Origin: Brachycybe producta
Taxonomy: Eukaryota; Arthropoda; Diplopoda; Playtdesmida; Andrognathidae
Assembly: GCA_036925085.1 (NCBI GenBank)
Contig: JAUPFP010000044.1
Coordinates: 186,001 to 250,000 of the forward strand
Direction of reading: 5' to 3'
DNA: 64,000 nt
The position numbers were made by a program, and so were the translations under genes. The notes under the pieces are model-generated. The model searched no databases and was not told where the DNA came from. It saw only the letters and a list, made by a program, of their open reading frames with translations. Of this stretch, positions 11,041 to 22,200 are shown piece after piece (position 1 is the first letter of the stretch; every line of letters starts with the position of its first letter).

Positions 11041-13063
11041 GTTTTTTTTTGTTTGAAATTTTTATTTGTCAATAAATATCTTTGAAATATACAAATAATA
11101 TCAAACCACCTCCGAAAATAACAATAAAAAGTATTTGAAAAAATTATATAGAATAACTTCTAATACTAAATATTTGTGACGTTTTTTCTTCTTCTTTTTC
11201 TTCAAAGTAGAAAATAAAATTTGCATTTAAAAATTAAAAACATGACGTCATGAACAAACAAGTATTGAACATTGGTTATACTATTAAATGTTTTTTTTTG
11301 TTGAGTTATTAAAATATTTAATTTTGTGCATATTTTAATTAAAAACTAGCCTCTAGCCTCCCGTCAATATACAGTAATATACACATACACAGTAAGAAAA
11401 AAAAAATTTCATACCTATAATTATAATATACTTTACATGTATTTTTCTTTTTGGCCCACATTGTAACTTGTGCACTTGAATAAATAATTAATATCCGAAA
11501 AAAAGCCAGTTATTTATTGATAATTAATAATAAATTTGATGTGAAAAAAAAGTGAAATTAGATGGAAAATTTTATTGGACCAATCATAGAAGAAGAAAAA
11601 AAAATAGTCAATTTTACACACTTGAAATTATTATTTTACGGCTCGTGGTTGTGGTATAAATATGAATGATTGGCTCCGGATTTTCTCTCTCTCTCTCTCT
11701 TAATTTTTTTTCTTATAATTAGTATAAAACGAAATACCTGTGTGAAGTTATTTATTGCAATATATCGGTATCATATCAAATTTGAAAATAAATTTGGGTG
11801 GTTTGATTTATTTTAAATGCTTTTTTATTCTTAAGGAGAAAAGTTTTAAAGAAGCAAAAACACACAAAAAAAAATACTTCCAATACTGGCATTTTATAAA
11901 CTTGGTATTTTTTTTTAAGTAGTTGGGTTTTTGTTTTTTGAAAATAGTTTTTTTGATTATAAAGATGATCATAATATTATGTCCTTTTTAATTAAATTTC
12001 AATGACTTTGTAATAAACACACACAAAAAAAGCATTTAATCGAAAAACCTTGATGATAATAATTAATAATAAAGCACACAACCTCAATTTTTTAAAATTG
12101 TACTTGGTAGTTAATAGTTTTGAAGAAAATAAGCAAACCAAAAAAAAGTTTCTGGGTTTTGTTTCATGTAAAAAAAAAATTACTTTACAAAATTTTTTAA
12201 AATGTCAATTTATGTACATTGAAAAATTTGGTTTTTTTTTTCTAAAAAAAAAATATGACGAAAAAAAATCCAGTATTTTGCAACAAAAAAAAACTCAATG
12301 TATTTACAAAAGTTTATTTCAATTGGATGTTTTACAAGAAAAATAACAGTAATTTGTTGTGCAATTTTACTTGCTGCTTGTATTGTTTATATTATATATT
12401 GTATATGTGTGTATTTTTTCAGTGCACTTTTGTTTCTCTAAAAAACAAACAAAAAAAAAAAAGCAAAACATCCTCCATTGTTTTTTCTATCATTTTTTTG
12501 TATGTAGATTTTTCATGCATTTTTTCTCTTGGAAAAATTTTCAGATATTTTTTATTTTGCAAGAATTTAATGCTCATGTTATATGTGTGTTTTTATTTTT
12601 CTTTCATTTGTGTGTTGTTGTATGTGTATGCTCGGGGATAATAAAAGTGTTAATAAAAGTTGTACAGCGAAATATAATTGAAATGTTTGTCTTTTCTTTT
12701 AAATTTAGTTTTATCTTCGGTTTTTCTCCAATTCAACTCAATAAACCTGCAATCAGCTCAAGAGCCATTTAGCAGAGGAGATAGTTTCCCAATCTGCAGC
12801 TAGCTTAGCGTTCAAGAGCAAAGTTTTACTCAGCTCTATTTCTATTTGAAGTCAACAAAAAATTGAGACACAGTTTTGTTAAAACTTTCAGGTGACAAAA
12901 AAAAAATTGAGACATTTTTTATTTAAAACTTTCAAGACTATAATGACAAACAATCCAGAAAAATTCAAGTGTTTTTACTTTAATGTATGAAGTTCATATA
13001 TTTATTAATATAATTATTATAATAGCTAATAATATAAAATACAAACAAAAAAAACACAAACTT

Positions 13064-13069
13064 TTTATT
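13064..13069 (-). promoter_or_regulatory. Candidate poly(A) signal of the GRASP gene
   Basis: AATAAA on the minus strand (TTTATT on plus), about 47 bp past the GRASP stop codon. The position suits a short 3'UTR; cleavage was not tested. Confidence 0.45.
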
Positions 13070-13115
13070 TTTATTTCGAAAAATCTTTTAATTTGAATCA
13101 GGAAAAGAAATAAAT

Positions 13116-15597
13116 CTAATTAACTGATGTCACTGAATTGGAATTCGAATTATTCTGAACAGGTAAAAGTTGAGATGGATCGGACATTATGCTAAGGCTA
13201 GCCAAAGCAGACGTTGGTAGAGTTGCGCTAACAGTAATCGGAGGCATTCCCGGTAACGTAATCGGTGTTGTTACTGGATTAGCAGTCACAGCTGACATTC
13301 CACTTGCAGGTGGATAACCTTAAAAAAACAGGTAAAACAAAAATTCAATGACATTGATGTTTCTAACAGTAAATTTCCAACACACTGCATCTTGAGTAAT
13401 ATTTTTTTTGAAAGTTACTTTTTCTTTTCAATGCAAAACAGTGAAGCAACAAGAGAAAGTTCAGTGTGTGTGTAAGTTGCAATATAATTTCTACCAGCTC
13501 AAAAATTTGAACCCTCTGAACAGGGTTCGGGTATATTAGCAGCCACATATAGCCTCTAATCTAAGGCTGTGGAGGTGTTATATAGGTTGCACTGAAGGCT
13601 AAGGGGCTGCTAATCGAAAGAATAACCCAGTGTTCTTCTATTTAGAAGGTTCAAGTTGAAATTCAAGTAAGGAAATTCTTTTGATTAGGAGCCTCTTAGC
13701 CTCTATACAGGAGATGTTTTTTTCGCGCCTTCAGCATAACCTATATAACACCTCCACAGCCTTAGCATAGAGGCTAGCGGCTGCTAATCAAAAAAAATGT
13801 ATTCTCAACAAAGCTATTGTCACAATTTTAAGCTTAACTTTATTTCAAGCAACGTTGTTTTTTAACGCACATTTTTTTTACACATTTTCAGGGCGTTCAC
13901 TGTTTGCAGTGATTGGAAACTCACTATGAGAGAAAAGATTTTAACGAAATCGTACTCGGTTCAGATGGCAATTTAGCGAGTGTCGGTTCAACATAATCGA
14001 CCAGCGGACGTTCGTAATCAATCAATGGAGGAGGGTGAGGAGAAGGAACGGGATTTATTGCAACAATAGGAGGAGGAGGAGGAGGAGAAGGAACCACGGA
14101 GGAGGCTTCAGCAGGATTCACATTAGCAGTAAGCAAATAAGAAGAAGAAGGCACCAATGGGACGGTGGAAACACCTACGGAAAGAGACAAACAAACATCG
14201 AAACAAAATGGACACAAAAAGAAAGCGGCGGAACGAATCACAAAAGTAAATACTTAGAAGAAACGAGATTAAAACTTTTACCTGAACTCCATGTTGAGTT
14301 TGTAATCGGACCACCGACTACACCGAGACTCAACGTGTTGTTCGTATTCGCCGTCACATCAACTAGATTATTAGGAGGCGGAGGAGGAGGAGGAGGAGCA
14401 GTCAGAACGACCTAAGTGAAAACAGAAACACCGTTTAAAAAAAAAAACGATATCGATTCTTGATAAAATGATCGTTAAGTACAGATGAGAATCCGTCTTT
14501 TGCAGATGCGGCGGCTTGTAAGAGATGCTCTTCGACACTCTTTTTAACATTTCTCGTCGGTATCCGATGTAGATATCCGTAACCAATGCCACATCCGAGA
14601 CTAAAGAAAACCCCCAAAGAATAATGCGGTTTTTCTTCTTCATATAGTGAGACTGTTTAGAGGCTAGTATTGTTATAATTAAATCAAATTCTTGATTAAT
14701 CTGTCATTTACCTTCCCTCACCACCCCAAGCTGCATTCGGAGTTATCGTAACTTCGCGACATCCATCGCTCTCCGAATTGTAAACGTACAGCTTAAGCGG
14801 TCGTCCTTCATGAGCCTCTATCAAAGCGAAAAGATCCTCGGACTATCGAAAAACAATAAAAAAAAATGAAATGGCAACGAAGTTCCGAACAAAATAACAC
14901 CGAACTCTTTAACCTCATGAAGAACCGAATCCGCTCCTATTATGTAGTCCGTATTAGCTCTGAGTCCGGCTAAATCGGCTGGAGACTGAGGATTAATGTC
15001 CTAAAAAAACACTCGTAATGACGTAACTTCCAATAAAGAACCGTGAGCCCGCTTGCTGCTTCTAAGAACGTTACCAGCACGTGCCAAACGTTCTCGTTTG
15101 CACCCTCGAACGAACAAAAACGGATGCTAACGCCCAAAAGTCCTTGACCACCCCATAAAGTGCTCGGCATAAGTGAAACATCTCGTACAGCTTGCGTTTT
15201 ACTATTGTAAACGGTCACTTTGATCGGTTTCTCAACGTTTGCCTTTAAGAGATCTTTCAGTGTGTCGTTATCTTGATCCTGAAATGAACATTCACGCCCG
15301 TTATAGGAACAATTTTTTTTTTTCTCAAAAAAACTAACCAATCTTGAGTTTCCGACGGCCACAATGAAGTCAAAAAATGCTTCTAGTCCAGCTTTATGTC
15401 CTGGTGAGTTCTCTTGGACCTGTCAGAATGTCAGAATCGATCAGAAGTAGTCGACAACATAACGAAGTTATAAAACAGATGGAGAAAATCGTCGTAAAAC
15501 GTGAATTTAATACGTTTTTCTTGTTTTAACATACCCTTAATACGTGGTACCCTTCAGTCCCTCCTCCTGGGACATTAGTACTATGTGAACCTCCCAT
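13116..15597 (-). CDS. GORASP: Golgi reassembly-stacking protein (GRASP55/65)
   Basis: Peripheral Golgi protein that tethers cisternae. Nine exons read right to left: 15535-15597, 15339-15419, 15075-15278, 14914-15000, 14712-14842, 14483-14600, 14282-14411, 13956-14174 and 13116-13318; 411 residues with consistent phases. The start MGGSHS gives the Gly2 needed for N-myristoylation. Two GRASP-type PDZ domains follow (about residues 14-105 and 106-200), with [43 protein letters not shown] and TR-type family signatures. The rest is a Pro/Ser/Thr-rich tail with an eight-proline run, shorter than in vertebrates (440-452 residues total). The last splice (donor after 13956) is inferred. If unused, translation would stop at a TAG a few codons further on. 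It is convergent with E75 and divergent from PTPN23. Confidence 0.93.
13537..13795. mobile_element. Hairpin MITE in the last GRASP intron
   Basis: Arms of about 65 bp: left TATTAGCAGCC ... CTAAGGCTGTGGAGGTGTTA TATAGGTT; right AACCTATATAACACCTCCAC AGCC ... GGCTGCTAAT. The loop is about 120 bp. It shares the AGCCTCTA motif with the TTAGAGGCTA group. Confidence 0.8.
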
Positions 15598-15719
15598 TTC
15601 TGTATGTTTTTTTGACGATGTTTCAGATGATTTTCGGCTTATTTTGAAACAGTTTTGTTGATCAAAACGTCCACATCACGGATAAACGTGGCAAAAATCA
15701 ATCTGAAATGTTAAAAAAA

Positions 15720-15963
15720 CAGCCGCCGCCGTCGTCGTCTGAAAAAAAAATATTAACCGCCGCCGCCGTCGTCGTCTGAAATAAAAATATTAACCGCCGC
15801 CGCCGTCGTCGTCTGAAATAAAAATATTAACCGCCGCCGCCGTCGTCGTCTGAAATAAAATTATTAACCGCCGCCGCCGCCGTCGTCGTCTGAAATAAAA
15901 ATATTAACAGCCGCCGCCGTCGTCGTCTGAAATGAAAATATTAACCGCAGCCGCCGCCGCTTA
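15720..15963. repeat. 37-bp CpG-rich tandem repeat, about 6-7 copies
   Basis: The unit is CCGCCGCCGCCGTCGTCGTC followed by TGAAATAAAAATATTAA. The GTCGTCGTCT core recurs at 15731, 15768, 15805, 15842, 15882 and 15919, that is every 37 bp with one 40-bp unit. It is strikingly GC-rich for this window. Confidence 0.95.
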
Positions 15964-15983
15964 AAAAAGAACCAATGTGAGCG

Positions 15984-16177
15984 ACAGGCAAGTGGAGCCA
16001 GCACTGGCTTTTTGTTTGCTCCGCCCTTTTATGATCGTCATCAATTTATAATTGGTTTGTTATTTAGTCTGACGTCATATTTTTCGCCTTTATCAATTTT
16101 TAATTGATTGATATTTGGTCTGATGCTCATAAATAGGCGGAGCCAACAAAATTTTACTGCTGGGCACACTTGCCTGT
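15984..16177. mobile_element. ACAGGCA-family MITE abutting the PTPN23 start
   Basis: Ends ACAGGCAAGTGGAGCC and CACACTTGCCTGT, with the family's inner motifs CCGCCCTTTTATGATCGTCA and TAGGCGGAGCC. Its right end is 28 bp from the PTPN23 ATG at 16206 and 4 bp from an in-frame upstream ATG at 16182. Confidence 0.85.
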
Positions 16178-16205
16178 ATCGATGAACTTCCGTCACAAAT
16201 CAAAG

Positions 16206-19200
16206 ATGGAAGCCGTTCCGAAGCTTCCTTTGATTCATTTCAAACTGAAAATTAGTCCTGCAACGACAGAATTCTCATATAAACTTAAAGATGTAAGTAG
16301 TTTTAATAAATCTGGGATGATATTTATATTGTGGTTTTTTTTGGGGATCAAATTGTACGCTTTTTTTCCATTTTGTTGACGTTTCGATTCGGCTTTTGGT
16401 GTTTTCGAGTTACGAACGATGACGTCATCGTCGTCATATGACATTGATTAGTATTTTATTTCTTGTTATTTTAGTACATAAGGAACCATTACAATGAAGA
16501 TCCAGAAGCTTACAATAAAGAAATCAAAGAACTCGAGACGTTACGACAAGTAGAATCCCGATTTGTTCTGTCTTTCAAGGAGTTTACATTTATTTAAAGA
16601 ACACACAATGAAATTTCACTGAATTGAAATTATGTAGCCTCTTCCAGTTTCTCCTGCGAGTTGATTGATTTAAGTTGATTTACTAATTCTTGTTTATTGT
16701 GTCGTTCAGAAGGAAAATTATGAGAAATTAGAAAGTGTTTTCGAAACTGGAAGGTGTTTTGGAAACTGGAAGGTGTTTTGGAAACTAGAAGGTGTTTTGG
16801 AAACTGGAAGGTGTTTTCGAAACTAGAAGGTGTTTTCGAAACTAGAAGGTGTTTTGGAAATTAGAAGGTGTTTTGGAAATTAGAAGGTGTTTTGGAAACT
16901 AGAAGGTGTTTTGGAAACTGGAAGGTGTTTTGGAAACTAGAAGGTGTTTTCGAAACTAGAAGGTGTTTTCGAAACTAGAAGGTGTTGTTTTGGAAACTGG
17001 AAGGTGTTTTCGAAACTGGAAGGTGTTGTTTTGGAAACTAGAAGGTGTTTTCGAAACTAGAAGGTGTTTTGGAAACTGGAAGGTGTTTTGGAAACTAGAA
17101 GGTGTTTTGGAAACTAGAAGGTGTTTTCGAAACTAGAAGGTGTTTTGGAAACTAGAAGGTGTTTTCGAAACTAGAAGGTGTTTTGGAAACTAGAAGGTGT
17201 TTTGGAAACTGGAAGGTGTTTTCGAAACTAGAAGGTGTTTTCGAAACTAGAAGGTGTTTTGGAAATTAGAAGGTGTTTTGGAAATTAGAAGGTGTTTTGG
17301 AAACTAGAAGGTGTTTTCGAAACTAGAAGGTGTTTTCGAAACTAGAAGGTGTTGTTTTGGAAACTGGAAGGTGTTTTCGAAACTGGAAGGTGTTGTTTTG
17401 GAAACTAGAAGGTGTTTTGGAAACTAGAAGGTGTTTTGGAAACTAGAAGGTGTTTTCGAAACTAGAAGGTGTTGTTTTGGAAACTAGAAGGTGTTGTTTT
17501 GGAAACTAGAAGGTGTTTTGGAAACTAGAAGGTGTTGTTTTGGAAACTAGAAGGTGTTTTGGAAACTAGAAGGTGTTTTGGAAACTGGAAGGTGTTTTGG
17601 AAACTGGAAGGTGTTTTCGAAACTAGAAGGTGTTTTGGAAACTAGAAGGTGTTGTTTTGGAAACTAGAAGGTGTTGTTTTTGGAACTAGAAGGTGTATTC
17701 GAAACTAGGAACTGCTTTCGAAAATAGAAGGTGTTTTTCAAACTAGAAGGATAGCTTAATCATTTATGGGTATTTTATGTTGATATCTTTAAAAATAAAC
17801 TTTTTAATAAACAAAAATTAAAAATATTGTCTGCTAAGCGTTGGCTACATAAAATTGGGTTCTTTTTCAAACTCGTATATAAAGCTTATTTTAAAAGATA
17901 TCAACATGAAACTTCTTATAAGTAATTGAGCTTCCTTTTAGTTTCTAAAACACATTTAAGTTTCTCTTAATTTTGCATTGGAAAAGGAAAGGCAAGATAA
18001 TCCAGAGTTCGGAGAGGCGTTTAAACTTAACCATTAAATAAGTGGTTTATTGAACAGCTGATTTTTGAACTCTGGTTATTCTGTCTTTCAGAAAAGTAAA
18101 ATTAAGTGATACAAGAAGAAGTTTTATTAAACTAGATGGGTAGCTCAATAACTTAAGGCTATTTTCATGTTGACATCTTTCAAAATAAACTTTTTGTAGA
18201 GAAAAAATAAAAAAAAATATTGTCTGTTCAAAGTTGGGTCAGTTTGAAACTCACGTAAAAAGCTTATTTTAAAAAAAACATCATATGAAGAAAAACTTGG
18301 GTCTGACTAAGATGCTTGTATTTATATAATAATACAGTTTTGGATGAGGCTAAATGCTAATTCAACGAATTACTTGTTCAGTGAATTTACATTCTGTTTT
18401 CTTTAAATTAGTAGATCCTCGTTTGTGAGGAGCGTTGAAATCAATTGTATTCACTGAAATGTGTGTTGTGGTTTTTTTGTTTTGTCATCAAAAGCAAGCT
18501 GCATGTAACGTTCAAAGAGATTTCACGGGATGTAGCATCCTTAAGAAGTATTATTCGCAGTTACATCTGCTTCAGAAACGGTTTCCTATGTCAACGGATG
18601 AAGCTGCAAGCGTTTCTTTCATTTGGTAAACCTTGTGGAAGTTGCTTCGAGTTGCCTTAGTTACTTTTATATAAATTATTTTGTGCAGGATTGACGTCTA
18701 CTCCGGCTCGCAATCAACCGTAACAGACGTGAAATGCGAGCAAGCTTGTATTTTGCATAATATCGGAGCTCTCCATTCGGAGTTGGGTGCAATCGACAAC
18801 AGGCAGTCGTCAGAGGTTTGTTTCAACGAGAAAGAAAAATTACAGAATTACGTTAAAACTTAAGAAGTGGAAAATTAAAAAGAATATGGGATTAATGTGT
18901 TTTTAACTCAAATTTGCAATCAAAAACACTGGTTAGAGGCTAGAAATCTAGTTGACAACTGGTAGTAACCAGACATCTAGCCTCTAACCAGGATTTTTTG
19001 ATTAGAAAAAGGCATAATTGCAGTTGATCTAATGATGATGATGATGATGATTAACTTCACAATTGGCACTTGAGCCACAAATTGAGAAACATTTGCTTGT
19101 TATTTTGCATAAAAATCCGAACCCTCATAATTATCTTAGATTCTTCTGTAGGTTAACATCGGATTTGTGCAGTTTAATCACTGTTTTCTTTTGAGTTTTA

Positions 19201-22200
19201 AAAAGGAGCTAGTTTTCGAAGTCTTTCTTTCACGAATTTTTATTGAATTCCTCTTTTTCGGTTCATTTATTAGGGAATGAAAATATCGTGTACTCACTTT
19301 CAATGTGCTGCTTGGGCTTTTCAACATTTAAGAGACAGTTATCCTCAACCGAGAGGAACGGACATGTCTCACGATATTTTGACCTATTACATCAATGTCA
19401 TGTTGGTTCGTTCTCGGATCTTTCGGATCGATTCGAATCCTCTTGTTTCTTTCTTTTTTTTAAAAAAAAATCTTCCTGTTTGAAAGGGTCAAGCTCAGGA
19501 ATGTATTCTCGAGAAATCCATGTTGGACAATCGGAAGTGTACGATCGTGGCAAAGATTGCGGCTCAGATCGTCGAATATTATCGATTGGCTTTAAAGATT
19601 CTCGACGGAGCGAATAAATCGGCAGAAGGAAGTAACGTTGCAACGACTGTCGGTTCAAAGATAGAAAAGGTTTACGTTTTGTTGTTTTCCATGTTTTTTG
19701 TTTGCGTCCTTTACATTTTTTTTAATGTTTTCTTTTTTAGTCTTGGAGAAAATACTTGGAGTTTAAGATATCCTATCATAATTGTATCACTTATTTGTAC
19801 CTCGGAAGTCAAGCCGAAGAAATGCAGAAAATGGGTGAAAGGGTTGCTTATTATCAAGCGGCTTTGGATAAACTCAACGAAGCGATGAAACTATCGAAAG
19901 TAATTTAAAAAGAGTTCAAATTTTTATGTATGTTATAAGAAAATGTGTTTTAATTAGCGGTTTTATATTGAAATTAGGGTTTGGATGAAGATTTAAGTGA
20001 TGCAATGACGTTCACGATGGACATTGTTGGTGGAAAGTTAGTTTTTCTTTTTACAGTTAATTTTGCGCAATTTGATGATTGTTTTGTTTTTTAGATTCAA
20101 CGCTGCATCTAAGGAGAACGAATTCGTTTATCACGAGAAAGTGCCTTCGTTAGATTCGCTTTCAGAAGTGAAGGGTACGAATGACGGCAAATTATCGATA
20201 GTACGATCCAGTGTTTCAATTATAAGATTGTTTAGGTGCATCACTCGTAAAGGGTATTCAGTTTGATCCGGACGATCCAGAGATTTCCGGACCAAACATA
20301 TTTGCACATCTCGTTCCGATGAAAGCGCACGAAGCGGCTTCTCTTTATAGCGAAGAGAAGGCAAAGATAATTCGTCAGATTGACTCTGCTATCGATGCGA
20401 AAAACGACGAATTAGAGTATTTATTGTTTTAATTGATTTTGTTGCTGGTATGGGGCTAATAGAGCGGATTTATATGCACTTGTAAATGTTATTTATTTAT
20501 ATGCAGATTCATAAAACAATAGTTAACGTTAAATTTGTGCAATAATTGAAATGTAGGTCTGATTATTATAATTTATTGAGCATATAAATGCATATTCCAC
20601 ATGTTATAGCATATTATTTATGGCGTTTGCATTTATGTTTACGTTTTGACATAAATTTTTTTTAACAGAATTGAAAGAATTAAAAATATTTAAAAAAATG
20701 ATTAAAATAAATTTTAAATTAAAAAAAAATCGTTAATTAAAAAATAAAATTATTTAAAAAAATTAAAAATATTTGAAAAAAAAACTAAAAAAAAGTTAAA
20801 ACTATTAAAAAAAAATACAACTATCTAAAAAAAAAAAATACAACTATCTAAAAAAAAGGGAAAATTGATATTTTTTTAAAGAAAAAAAAAAGATAAATAA
20901 GAAAATATTTGAAAAATTTAAACATTTTAATAAAAAGCTTTAATAAATATAATTATTATTCTTCATTCTTAAAGTTGTATTAAAATGTTTCAGTGTATGT
21001 GTTTTTAATTTAAATTTAGTTAACGTTAGCAACATCAATACATTAATTTTTAAAGAGATTTGTCTTTATCCAGCGTATTTTTGCTAGCATAAGGCATATT
21101 TCGAACCTTTTTTGTACATATAAATCCGTTCTCAATTAATTCAATTGTGTAATGTTTTTTTGTTGTTGTTGTTTTGTGTATCAGCTCTTTTATGTCTTCG
21201 TTACAACTTGAGCAACTGAAGTTGACTTCAGAGACAGATCGTCTTCCTCAAGAATTGGTCGATTGTTGCGCAGTTTTGAGTGCAAAGCCCGATGCTGTTA
21301 AGGAACTGGTTTCGGCTATGAAAAGTCAGGATTTTATTGTTATGTTTTCTGATATATCTTTGAAGTAACGTTTTTATTCTTGTCTTACAGATCTGTCGGG
21401 AATGTTTCATGATGTCGAAAGCATCCTTCAAGAAATAGATGCAACACTCGAAGAAGAAAAACGACAGGAGAAGGAGTGCCAAGTAAGACATGGAATAATT
21501 TTGACGTTCGGAAGTTATTAATTTGTCTTCTTTTTTGTTTGGTTAAGGATCTGATCGGAAAACGACCTCCTTCGATGATTCTTTTAGAGATCAAGGAGGA
21601 ACTGAACAAATATCAAGAGGCGCATCGTAAAGCTAACGAATCAAACTTAACTTTGCATAAAGCTATGGATTATCACATTGGAAATCTAAATGTGTTATCT
21701 GGTCCTATTGACGATCTCTTCAAAGTCATTCCTTCACTTGCCGTTTTAGAAGGTAAGAATCTTATCGATAATTTCTGAAAATAAGTTCGTTAAGTTTCCT
21801 GTTATTTGGTTTTTAGCATCGATCGATGAACGTTCTAAGAACGAGTTACGTCGGCTTCTCGAAAAGGTTGAAGAGATGAAATCGCAACGTACGATGCTCA
21901 AGTTACAATTACGAGAACAAATTCATTCGGATGACATCACTAAACAGCTAGTCACACGAGAAGACATGAATTTGAAGGTTCTCTATCCAAGAAAAGAGGG
22001 TTTTATTTATTAAAGGATCTCATGGTCTTTCTTCGATTTATTTCTTTTCTATTTCGCAGGAGACATTTGCTCAGGAGTTAAAGAAACACGATAAACAAGT
22101 TTCACTCATCGGACAAAATCTCAGCGCTCAGAACAATATCTTAAGGGCTTTGACGGAAGCAAATGCTCGTTATGCCGATACGAGGCGAGCAACTAACGAG

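Larger units (their letters stand above)
6592..13063. other. E75 3'UTR and spacer, AT-rich and repeat-dense
   Basis: Between the E75 stop and the convergent GRASP gene. The start is probably E75 3'UTR, but several AATAAA motifs occur (for example 11479-11484) and the end of the transcript cannot be fixed. Contents: a large inverted-repeat element at 7620-8345, a composite foldback element at 9150-9720, pogo-like MITEs at 10007-10197 and 10427-11040, CT microsatellites near 7205-7220 and 11685-11700, and long T and A runs. I see no convincing coding exon. Confidence 0.7.
15598..16205. promoter_or_regulatory. Divergent GRASP / PTPN23 promoter region
   Basis: 608 bp between the two start codons, so both promoters must lie here or overlap. 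It contains a CpG-rich tandem repeat (15720-15963) and a 194-bp MITE (15984-16177). No clear TATA box was seen. Any bidirectional promoter is inferred from geometry. Confidence 0.6.
16550..18494 (+). other. PTPN23 intron 2 with expanded minisatellite
   Basis: A 1.9-kb intron made almost wholly of the minisatellite at 16723-17745 and family A foldback sequence at 17735-18035 and about 18045-18300. No coding sequence was seen. Confidence 0.85.

Noticed and set aside
14035-14415. 126-codon plus-strand frame
   Set aside because: Antisense shadow of GRASP exons 7 and 8.
16723-17745. Possible CRISPR-like array
   Set aside because: Units are contiguous with no unique spacers, and the host is a eukaryotic intron. 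It is a minisatellite.
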